Source: Candidatus Aminicenantota bacterium (GTDB lineage: Bacteria; Acidobacteriota; Aminicenantia; UBA2199). From it: DNA of 5,405 bases. Below the pieces are notes generated by a model. The model ran no database searches. It was given only the letters and a program-made list of their open reading frames with translations, and was not told where the DNA came from. The position numbers and the translations under genes are program-made. Each line of letters begins with the position of its first letter. The stretch's first letter is position 1. Of this stretch, positions 1 to 5,405 are shown piece after piece. The stretch covers positions 1 through 5,405 of the forward strand of contig JAHELQ010000388.1 in NCBI GenBank assembly GCA_024644125.1, written 5' to 3'.

Positions 1-967
1 GTTTGCCAATGGGAACCGGGGGGAAACCGGGGGCGAAGCGCATGACATGGTGCGTGATATCGTCCGATGCTTCGGTGGGGCCGTAAGCGTTGATCATCTT
101 GATTTGAGGAAACCGGTCGAACCAACGGCTCACCAGTCCCGGCTTCACCTCCTCCCCCGTCACCAACAAACAATCCAATTGGTTAAAGAGGGCGGGACGG
201 GCCTCCAATTCATCCAGCAACACCGCCAGATAGGAGGGCACGACCTCCAGCACCGTCAGTCGGTCCTTGATCACAGACAGGAGAAACTCCTGGGGATCCA
301 TCACCTTATGGTCGCCATAAACGATAGTGGTTCCTCCTGCGGCCGGAGCGGCGAAAAATTGCCAGACGGAAATATCGAAGGTGTGGGAGGCGTTTTGCGC
401 CACAATACTGCTGCTCTTCACCGGCAAATCATTCAATTTCGCCTGCATGTGGTTCATCATACCGAAATGCTCCACCATCACCCCTTTGGGCAAGCCGGTG
501 GAGCCGGAGGTGTAGATGACATAGCAGAGGTTGTCCACCGGATAATCTCCCTCCACCCGGGGCAGGGGCTTCATGGATGCCGCCATTAAAAGGGCGTCGC
601 TCCACTCCAGCGTCTCTCCATCATAAAGGGAGGCCAACGCCGTATCGACGCCGCCAGCTCCCGCCACCACCAACCGGCAACCGGAATTCTTCAGGATCTC
701 CACCATCCGCTGAACCGGATAGTGCGCGTCGATAGGGATATAGGCGCCGCCAGCTTTCCAGACGGCCATGATGGCCAGCATCATGGCCAGCGACCGCGCC
801 ATCATCACGCCCGCCAACGCGTCCCATCCGATTCCCTTTTGGGCCAACGCGGAGGCCAATGTGGCGGCCAACAGGTCCGCCTCGCCGTAAGTGAGGAAAA
901 GATCGTCACACTGGGCCATGACTTTGTTCGGACAGGCGTCGGCGAAATTCTCCATCAATTGATGCAC
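1..967 (-). other. Adenylation domain of second NRPS (motifs A1-A5, C-terminal part missing)
   Basis: The domain runs from about residue 470 to the window edge at 791. It shows A1-like LTYGEADLLAATLA, A2, A3, A4 and A5, and is then cut before A6-A10. Aligning by hand to GrsA, the pocket residues are D667, I668, W671, E710, L737, T739, A763, D771 and D772, i.e. DIWELTADD with the expected Lys outside the window. Glu at position 278 and two Asp at 330 and 331 make a markedly acidic pocket, which suggests a positively charged side chain. From memory this resembles codes reported for 2,4-diaminobutyrate in Pseudomonas synthetases, but I could not check this. The domain type is certain; the substrate is tentative. 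Confidence 0.92.
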
Positions 968-2374
968 CGCCAGGTTGCGGGGAATATCCCGAATGGTGGC
1001 GTTGAATTCCTCTAGAATCCGTCGTTTCTCCTGGGGCGGAACCAGTTCGATCTCCCCCAGCGGCAACGCGGGACGATCTAATATTTGCCGGATCAGCCAG
1101 AGAAGCATCTCTTTCAGGCGCAGAATATTTTGTTCCGTATAACGCGCGGTGTTGTACGTGTATTCCAGAATAATGGACTGCTTGGGATAGATGGTGATGT
1201 CGAAATCATAGTTGGTTTGACCGCCTCCCTCCATGTTCTCCACGAAGGATCCCGCCGGTTGTCCCCCCGCGGCCGCCCCTTTGTCCGTGTCCAATTTTTT
1301 GGGATAGTTCTCGAAGATCATCATGTGATCGAATAGCTCGCTCTTCAACGGGGTCAGGTTTTGGATGTCCGCCAGGGGAACGTAGCTGTTGGCTATGCCG
1401 GCGGTGGAATCTTTTTGCGCACACTCCAGCAGCGATGAGAAGCTCATCTGGGCGTCTCCCCTCACGCGGGCCGGAACCGTATTGACGAACAATCCCACCA
1501 TGTTGACAATATCCCGAAGTTCTGGCGGTCGGCCCGACACCACCACGCCATACACCACATCGCCGCAATCGTTCAGTTTTTGCAGCAACACGCCCCACAC
1601 CGCCTGGAAAAAGGCATTCAACGTCACCTGAGATTGGCGGGTCAAGGCCTCGATCCGTTGGCTATCCTCCTCCCCCACATTGAAAAAGTTCTTCTGTTTG
1701 ACCGCCTGATCTTCGTTGGCTCGCTCCAACGCCGGCAAGGGGGACAACCCGTCGTAGCCCTTCAGATACTCGCCCCAATATGTCAACGCCCTGCTGCGGT
1801 CCTGCCGCTCCAGCCATTGTATATAACTCTTGAACGGGACGGCTCGTTCCTCTTCCACCGGCAAATCGCGTGAATAGGCAGAATACAACCGTCGCCAATC
1901 CTGGAAGATGATCCGCAAACACCAGCCGTCCATCACGATATGATGAAAGCTCCACACCAACTTGAAGCGCGACGGTTCCATCTTGAAAATGGCGACGCGA
2001 ATGAGAATATCCCGCTTGAGATTGAAGCCTTGCCGCCGGTCCGCCTCCCGAAAACGGGCCACAACCTCTTCCCGCTCCTGTTCCGGCCGGCCGGAGAGGT
2101 CTTCGAAACGGACAGCCCCTTTGCGCTCCGTCAACACCACCTGCTGCGGCGTGCGGGTCTTTTCGTACACGAAAACCGTTCTCAGAATGTCATACTTTCG
2201 CAACAATGCGTTCAAGGTCTGTTGCGCCGCTCCGGGGTCCAGTTCCCCCTGAATGGTGAAGACCCGCTGTTGAAAATAAGTGTCGGCGACGGGATCCTTC
2301 AAATGGTGATACAACATGCCCAATTGCATGGGGGACAGCGAGTATATATCGTCGACATGGCTTTTTTTAAACAT
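1..2374 (-). CDS. Non-ribosomal peptide synthetase, N-terminal part: acceptor docking segment-C-A (partial); 3' end outside window
   Basis: This is the start of a second NRPS subunit. It is open for 791 codons from ATG 2374-2372 to the window edge, with no stop in frame. The start is supported by an AAAAGGAG ribosome binding site four bases upstream. It is also supported by the N-terminus, which reads directly into the DIYSLSPMQ signature expected at the beginning of a subunit that starts with condensation. The condensation domain spans about residues 10-445: LSPMQLGML at 13-21, YDILRTVF at 61-68, HHIVMDG at 144-150 with catalytic His145, VSGRPPEL at 279-286, and GLFVNTVPARV at 294-304. The adenylation domain begins near 470 and shows A2 (AGGAYIPID 541-549), A3 (YTSGSTGLPKG 621-631), A4 (FDISVWQFF 666-674) and A5 (NAYGPTEAS 762-770). 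It is cut before A6. Its role is to join the upstream D-terminated chain to the residue chosen by its A domain. The rest of the protein, including its carrier domain, lies outside. Confidence 0.97.
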   Translation of the reverse strand, partial: MFKKSHVDDIYSLSPMQLGMLYHHLKDPVADTYFQQRVFTIQGELDPGAAQQTLNALLRKYDILRTVFVYEKTRTPQQVVLTERKGAVRFEDLSGRPEQEREEVVARFREADRRQGFNLKRDILIRVAIFKMEPSRFKLVWSFHHIVMDGWCLRIIFQDWRRLYSAYSRDLPVEEERAVPFKSYIQWLERQDRSRALTYWGEYLKGYDGLSPLPALERANEDQAVKQKNFFNVGEEDSQRIEALTRQSQVTLNAFFQAVWGVLLQKLNDCGDVVYGVVVSGRPPELRDIVNMVGLFVNTVPARVRGDAQMSFSSLLECAQKDSTAGIANSYVPLADIQNLTPLKSELFDHMMIFENYPKKLDTDKGAAAGGQPAGSFVENMEGGGQTNYDFDITIYPKQSIILEYTYNTARYTEQNILRLKEMLLWLIRQILDRPALPLGEIELVPPQEKRRILEEFNATIRDIPRNLAVHQLMENFADACPNKVMAQCDDLFLTYGEADLLAATLASALAQKGIGWDALAGVMMARSLAMMLAIMAVWKAGGAYIPIDAHYPVQRMVEILKNSGCRLVVAGAGGVDTALASLYDGETLEWSDALLMAASMKPLPRVEGDYPVDNLCYVIYTSGSTGLPKGVMVEHFGMMNHMQAKLNDLPVKSSSIVAQNASHTFDISVWQFFAAPAAGGTTIVYGDHKVMDPQEFLLSVIKDRLTVLEVVPSYLAVLLDELEARPALFNQLDCLLVTGEEVKPGLVSRWFDRFPQIKMINAYGPTEASDDITHHVMRFAPGFPPVPIGK
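1040..2347 (-). other. Condensation domain of second NRPS, D-donor/L-acceptor (DCL) type
   Basis: This domain forms the peptide bond between the upstream carrier-bound chain and the residue on its own module's carrier. The catalytic motif is HHIVMDG (144-150, His145) and is intact. The first motif reads LSPMQLGML, and HHIVMDG is followed by WCLRI. Together with VSGRPPEL and GLFVNTVPARV these are the forms typical of DCL domains, which accept a donor with a D C-terminal residue. That fits the E domain at the end of the preceding subunit. PLADIQN (333-339) stands at the C7 position. The domain appears complete at roughly 435 residues. Confidence 0.93.
2315..2374 (-). other. Putative N-terminal acceptor docking (COM-type) segment
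   Basis: The first 20 residues of the second protein start MFKKSHVDDIYSLSPMQ and merge into condensation motif C1. NRPS subunits that begin with a C domain partnered to an E-ending subunit carry such a short acceptor COM segment just before and within the (D/E)IYPLSPMQ signature. The two lysines at positions 3 and 4 could complement the strongly acidic tail of the upstream protein; this is inference from charge only. Confidence 0.7.
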
Positions 2375-2378
2375 GATT

Positions 2379-2386
2379 CTCCTTTT
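2379..2386 (-). promoter_or_regulatory. Ribosome binding site of the second NRPS gene
   Basis: On the minus strand AAAAGGAG ends four bases before the ATG at 2374, within the 22-base gap between the two genes. It is a strong match to the anti-Shine-Dalgarno sequence with slightly short spacing. It fixes this ATG as the start over the later in-frame Met codons at residues 16 and 20. No promoter or terminator fits in the gap, so the second gene is probably translated from the same mRNA as the first. Confidence 0.85.
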
Positions 2387-2396
2387 AGTAAGCGGT

Positions 2397-5300
2397 CTAT
2401 TCGAAATCTGAAAAGGAATCTTCCAATTCGTCGAATATGGTTTCCATCTCCTCGTTGTCCAACGAGGTGGAGCTAAAATCGCTAGCGGTCTTCTCGCTCT
2501 CCTCCCGTGACACACAGTGGCGGATGATGCGTTCCAAATTGTCTTTATAGAGGCGCACACATTCCGCACCCGCCGCTTGATCCAGATAGCGGCGGTTGAA
2601 ATCGAAGGAAACGGTCAATATCCCATCGGCCACCATACCGTTGATATCCACAACGTAGCGGTCATTCAACCGGGGATCCATGCCGTCCCCCTTAGGTAGT
2701 GAGGAAAACCCGAATGGCGGTGGGGAGCCTTCTCCCTGATCCCCGTTTCCGCCGAATTGACCGAGAAAATTGAAACGCACCAGTGTCTCTCCGCAAGGGG
2801 GCAACCTCTCGCCAACCGGCGAAGCGCCTCCGTATCGGAGCGCTCCATAGCCGATCCCCTTGCGGGGAATGGCCCGCAATATCTCTTTCACATGTTTCAC
2901 CAACCCGGCAATGTCGCGCGACTGGCCGTAGGTCAGAGCCACCGGGAAAATAGAGGTGAACCAACCGACGGTGCGGCTCACATCGATATCGTCGAACAAC
3001 TCCTCCCGGCCGTGGCCCTCCAGATCGACTCTCAATCCATCGACGCCGGCCCATTGGCTCACGCAAAACAGCAATGCCGCCAAAAGAATATCGTTCACGC
3101 CGGTGTTATAGGCCAGATGAACGTCTGTCAACAAACCTGCGGTAGTGTCGGCGTCCAGCGACATTTTCAAGCGTAGAAATCCGTGTTCTTCGTCCTGACG
3201 GGGCCCAATCGTCAAATGGCCCAGCAAGGGAGAGAATTCCGCTTGCGCCACCTGCCGCCAATAGGGCAATTCCCGCTGAAGTTCCGGCTCCCCGGCGTAT
3301 TGCCACAGCCGCCGAGCCCAGCGCAGAAAGGAATCGGTCTTGGGGGGCAACACCCACCCCTCCCCTTTGGATAGGGCCCGATAGCCGGAGGCGAAGTCCT
3401 CCAATAAGATCCGCCAGGACACACCGTCCACCACCATATGGTGGACCACCATCAACAAATGATCGCCGTCGTCGGTGTGGAACAGTCCCAGGCGCGCCAC
3501 AGGGCCCTCCAGAATGGAGACGCTATCCTGGATCCTCTGGCCTTCGCGGCGGAATAATTCCAATAACTCGCCGTCGTTTCCGGCTACGTCACAAACGTCA
3601 AATTCTTCGAGAGTGAAGACTGGCCAGTCGAGACTGCGGTTGCGAAGTTCAAATCCCTGATCCCCATGTTCACAAACAATGCGCAAGGCGTCGTGATGGC
3701 CGGCGATACGTTCGAACACCCGCTCTACCACTCCGAGGTCAAAGCCCTCCGGCCGCGACAGCATCACCGCCTGGTTGAAGCGTAGCCCGGAGGCGTTTTC
3801 ATTTTCGAAGAACCGTGCCTGAATAGGTGTCAGCGGCGCGGATCCCTCCACTGGCGCTTGATCGATGATCCGTTCCCTGGGGCGCATCCGCACCGCCATA
3901 TCCCGCAGCACAGGGAATTGAAACATGTCCCCCACATCCAATTTAAAATTGCGTTCCAGCAAGCGGGAGGACACCAACAACGCCTTGATGGAGTCGCCGC
4001 CGATAAAGAAAAAGTTGCTGCCCATGGAGATATCCTCCACCCCCATCACCCGGCGGCAAATATCCAGCAACAACTCTTCGTTGGGATTTGACGGAGGAAT
4101 CACTGCCGCCGCCTCCGCGGGTGCCACTCGATATTGGGCCAGAGCCAGTCGGTCCAGTTTGCCGTTGGGGGTTTGGGGCAACCGCTCCAACAAGATGAAG
4201 GCGGAGGGGATCATGGTCCTGGGCAGAACGCCCTCCAAATAGTGGCTCAATTCACCGGAGGCATCGTCCAACGTCTCTCCGTCCTTGGGGACGACAAAAG
4301 CCGCCAACAGGCGGCCCTCTTCTCCGCCGCCATCCAATAGGACCACAGCCGCTTCCTTCACCAGCCAGTGGGACAAAATATGTTGTTCGATCTCGCCGGT
4401 TTCGATGCGCAAGCCCCGAATCTTGACCTGCCCGTCCCGCCGGCCCAGATATTGAATCTTGCCTTCCGGCAGCCATTTGCCCAAATCGCCGGTGCAGTAT
4501 AAGCGCTCTCCCAGCTTGAATGGATGCGGAACAAAACGTTCATGGGTCAACTCCGGCCGGTTCATATACCCTCTAGAAACACCGGTCCCGCCAACGCAAA
4601 TCTCACCCGCAACCCCAATGGGCACGGCCCGTAGTAAAGAGTCCAACACATAGACATCATAATTCGCCACCGGCCGGCCCAAAGTCACGGGCCCCGGACC
4701 GCACTCCTCCGCCAACGCGTCCACTGCGGTTTCAGTGGGGCCGTACATGTTGAACAACCGAAAACCCTGGCCGATCATCCGGTCCTTCACGGCGTCATTC
4801 AGGGCTTCGCCGCCAGTAAGGACGGTTCGCAGCCCCGGCAGCGGTTCGTCGGCCCCAAGCAATTCATTCAAGAACAACGGTACAAAATGGATAATTTGGA
4901 TATGATTGTTCCTGATATAAGTTCTCAAAGCAGTGATGTCCAACAACAGCCGACGACTCACCATCATCGACACTCCGCCGCGGGTCAGTGTCCCGAAGAT
5001 CTGCGTCACACTCTGGTCGAAGATATAATCGCTCAATTGGGTCACCATTGTGCCAACACCGATTGCAAAGGTCTCGCCATACCAAAAAACAACGTTCACC
5101 GCCTGCCGGTGTTCCACCACCACCCCTTTGGGTTTCCCGGTAGAACCGGACGTGTAGATCACGTAGGCAGGATCGGATGGTGTGGCGGAGCGGGGAGCCT
5201 CGCCCCCTTCGCCCTCGTCGGTCAAAGGCACTATATCTATAACGTCCCAAGGCCCCTTCGGGACAGTCAAATTGTCCGGCCCCGCTATCAGTAGTTGCCG

Positions 5301-5405
5301 GGCCCCGGAATCCCGCAGCAAGAATTCGATTCGATTTGCGGGCGACGTCGTGTCGATGGGCAAATACGCGTGCCCGACCTCCAACGCTCCCAGCATAGCG
5401 ACGAT
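2397..5405 (-). CDS. Non-ribosomal peptide synthetase, C-terminal part: A (partial)-PCP-E-donor docking tail; 5' end outside window
   Basis: This is the 3' part of an NRPS subunit, with 1002 codons visible plus a TAG stop at 2399-2397. The frame is open to the window edge at 5405, so the Met at 5396 is not a start: it sits inside adenylation motif A2 (sequence around AYLPID). Residue numbers here count from the first visible codon. The order is: adenylation domain about 1-424 (A3 TSGSTGKPKG near 84-94, A5 MYGPTET near 220-226, A7 YCTGD 303-307, A10 TPNGKLD 412-418); carrier domain about 440-508 with the phosphopantetheine Ser472 in GGDSI; epimerization domain about 522-963 with HHMVVDG 655-661; acidic tail 968-1002. 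The protein should activate an amino acid as its adenylate, hold it as a thioester, and convert the tethered L-residue to D. It has no thioesterase, so the chain must pass to another subunit. The neighbour begins 22 bases downstream in the same direction, which implies an operon. The family assignment is very secure; the substrate and product are not. Confidence 0.97.
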   Translation of the reverse strand: MVAMLGALEVGHAYLPIDTTSPANRIEFLLRDSGARQLLIAGPDNLTVPKGPWDVIDIVPLTDEGEGGEAPRSATPSDPAYVIYTSGSTGKPKGVVVEHRQAVNVVFWYGETFAIGVGTMVTQLSDYIFDQSVTQIFGTLTRGGVSMMVSRRLLLDITALRTYIRNNHIQIIHFVPLFLNELLGADEPLPGLRTVLTGGEALNDAVKDRMIGQGFRLFNMYGPTETAVDALAEECGPGPVTLGRPVANYDVYVLDSLLRAVPIGVAGEICVGGTGVSRGYMNRPELTHERFVPHPFKLGERLYCTGDLGKWLPEGKIQYLGRRDGQVKIRGLRIETGEIEQHILSHWLVKEAAVVLLDGGGEEGRLLAAFVVPKDGETLDDASGELSHYLEGVLPRTMIPSAFILLERLPQTPNGKLDRLALAQYRVAPAEAAAVIPPSNPNEELLLDICRRVMGVEDISMGSNFFFIGGDSIKALLVSSRLLERNFKLDVGDMFQFPVLRDMAVRMRPRERIIDQAPVEGSAPLTPIQARFFENENASGLRFNQAVMLSRPEGFDLGVVERVFERIAGHHDALRIVCEHGDQGFELRNRSLDWPVFTLEEFDVCDVAGNDGELLELFRREGQRIQDSVSILEGPVARLGLFHTDDGDHLLMVVHHMVVDGVSWRILLEDFASGYRALSKGEGWVLPPKTDSFLRWARRLWQYAGEPELQRELPYWRQVAQAEFSPLLGHLTIGPRQDEEHGFLRLKMSLDADTTAGLLTDVHLAYNTGVNDILLAALLFCVSQWAGVDGLRVDLEGHGREELFDDIDVSRTVGWFTSIFPVALTYGQSRDIAGLVKHVKEILRAIPRKGIGYGALRYGGASPVGERLPPCGETLVRFNFLGQFGGNGDQGEGSPPPFGFSSLPKGDGMDPRLNDRYVVDINGMVADGILTVSFDFNRRYLDQAAGAECVRLYKDNLERIIRHCVSREESEKTASDFSSTSLDNEEMETIFDELEDSFSDFE
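2400..2504 (-). other. Putative C-terminal donor docking (COM-type) segment
   Basis: The last 35 residues (968-1002) follow the E domain and belong to no catalytic fold. They carry a TASDF element followed by an acidic, probably helical stretch (EEMETIFDELED, then SFSDFE). This resembles the donor COM segments at the end of E-terminated NRPS subunits, where an SDF-type turn precedes an amphipathic helix that binds the N-terminus of the partner. Of its last 23 residues, 10 are Asp or Glu and none is basic. The assignment rests on position, composition and family resemblance. Pairing with the next protein is inferred. Confidence 0.75.
2517..3842 (-). other. Epimerization (E) domain of first NRPS
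   Basis: This condensation-superfamily domain inverts the C-alpha of the carrier-bound residue. It is told apart from a true C domain by PLTPIQARFF at its start, HHMVVDGVSW (655-664, where the WRILLED that follows is typical of E domains), LEGHGRE with the expected catalytic Glu796, SRTVGWFTS (810-818), GIGYGALRY (850-858) and FNFLGQF (878-884). All expected E motifs are intact, including His656 and Glu796, so it should be active. About 440 residues is the normal length. Its position at the end of the subunit, just before a D-accepting C domain on the next protein, is the usual arrangement for a D-residue at a subunit boundary. Confidence 0.95.
3882..4088 (-). other. Peptidyl carrier protein (thiolation) domain of first NRPS
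   Basis: This four-helix carrier domain lies between the A and E domains. The motif NFFFIGGDSI holds Ser472 (codon 3992-3990), the attachment point for the 4'-phosphopantetheine arm. Asp before the serine (GGDS) instead of His or Leu (GGHS/LGGHS) is the known signature of carrier domains placed before an epimerization domain. It therefore agrees with the E domain that follows. The sequence around it (EELLLDICRRVMGVEDI, then LLERNFKLDVGDMFQFP) matches the family along its length with no visible gap. The domain needs priming by a phosphopantetheinyl transferase, which is not in the window. Confidence 0.95.
4134..5405 (-). other. Adenylation domain of first NRPS (motifs A2-A10, N-terminal part missing)
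   Basis: This is an amino-acid-activating AMP-forming domain. Visible core motifs are A2, A3 (P-loop-like TSGSTGKPKG), A4 (FDQSVTQIF), A5, A6 (GEICVGGTGVSRGY), A7 (YCTGD), A8 (GRRDGQVKIRG), A9 (LPRTMIP, with Thr where Tyr is usual) and A10 with the catalytic Lys416 in TPNGKLD. Aligning by hand to the gramicidin synthetase GrsA pocket gives D130, Q131, T134, H173, L196, G198, M220, V228, D229, K416, i.e. DQTHLGMVDK. Asp235 and Lys517 equivalents are present, so the domain should accept an alpha-amino acid with free amino and carboxyl groups. I do not recognise the middle of the code. It shares Thr239 with Asn/Asp-type pockets and Asp331 with Gln/Glu/Ser-type pockets, so a polar side chain is a guess only. 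Confidence 0.93.

Noticed and set aside
47..589. Plus-strand open frame of 180 codons, and similar ones such as 1940-2476 and 2757-3176
   Set aside because: They lie antisense to the continuous NRPS frames and their translations are His/Arg/Gln-rich with no domain. They are shadows of the conserved minus-strand coding sequence.
2692..3066. Minus-strand out-of-frame open frames inside the E domain (also 3212-3424 and 4864-5250)
   Set aside because: They overlap an intact NRPS frame on the same strand, are Arg/Gly-rich, and have no supporting start signal that I can see.
3430..3443. Perfect 14-base palindrome CCACCATATGGTGG, a possible operator
   Set aside because: It is the codon run for His-His-Met-Val-Val at the E-domain active site, deep inside the gene. 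The symmetry is explained by coding constraint.
478..5163. Similar stretches near 478-519 and 5122-5163, a possible DNA repeat
   Set aside because: Both encode the conserved A3 motif (TSGSTG.PKG) of the two adenylation domains, and they differ at many positions. This is domain homology, not a mobile or recombinational repeat.
5396..5405. Met codon at 5396 as the start of the first protein
   Set aside because: The frame stays open to the window edge (Ile-Val-Ala before the Met), and the Met falls inside adenylation motif A2. An A domain could not begin there. The true start is upstream, outside the window.
1..5405. A non-canonical or previously undescribed system hidden between or within the genes
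   Set aside because: All but the 22-base gap is accounted for by canonical NRPS domains with intact motifs. I saw no inserted domain, frameshift, truncated motif, repeat array or structured RNA.

Overview
The window lies entirely inside a modular non-ribosomal peptide synthetase (NRPS) locus. Both genes read on the minus strand, so transcription runs from position 5405 toward 1. Both genes are cut by the window edges. Apart from a 22-base gap, every base is coding. There is no sign of RNA genes, mobile elements, CRISPR arrays or terminators.

Region 5405-2397 is the 3' part of a first NRPS gene (1002 residues visible, 5' end outside). It encodes most of an adenylation domain (A2 to A10), a peptidyl carrier protein (PCP) with the GGDSI form of the phosphopantetheine site, a complete epimerization (E) domain, and a short acidic C-terminal tail that looks like a donor communication-mediating (COM) docking segment. 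After its TAG stop come 22 bases with a purine-rich ribosome binding site. Region 2374-1 is the 5' part of a second NRPS gene (791 residues visible, 3' end outside). It encodes an N-terminal acceptor COM-like segment, a complete condensation (C) domain of the type that accepts a D-configured donor, and an adenylation domain that runs off the window just after motif A5.

Read together, the first protein activates one amino acid, loads it on its PCP, and epimerizes the C-alpha of the tethered residue. It then hands the D-terminated intermediate across a protein-protein junction to the C domain of the second protein, which joins it to the amino acid chosen by its own A domain. My reading of the binding-pocket residues gives D-Q-T-H-L-G-M-V-D-K for the first A domain, with no confident substrate match. 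The second reads D-I-W-E-L-T-A-D-D, with the tenth residue outside the window. That pocket is acidic and suggests a basic residue such as 2,4-diaminobutyrate. No thioesterase, tailoring, transport or regulatory gene is in view, so the final product cannot be named.

The organism is a bacterium of moderately high GC (mid-50s percent by eye) that uses ordinary AGGAG-type ribosome binding sites. E-ending and C-starting NRPS subunits joined by COM-type segments are best known in Bacillales, but they also occur in proteobacteria and other groups. I cannot assign a taxon. The architecture is canonical. What is potentially new is the substrate code and product, not the kind of machinery.
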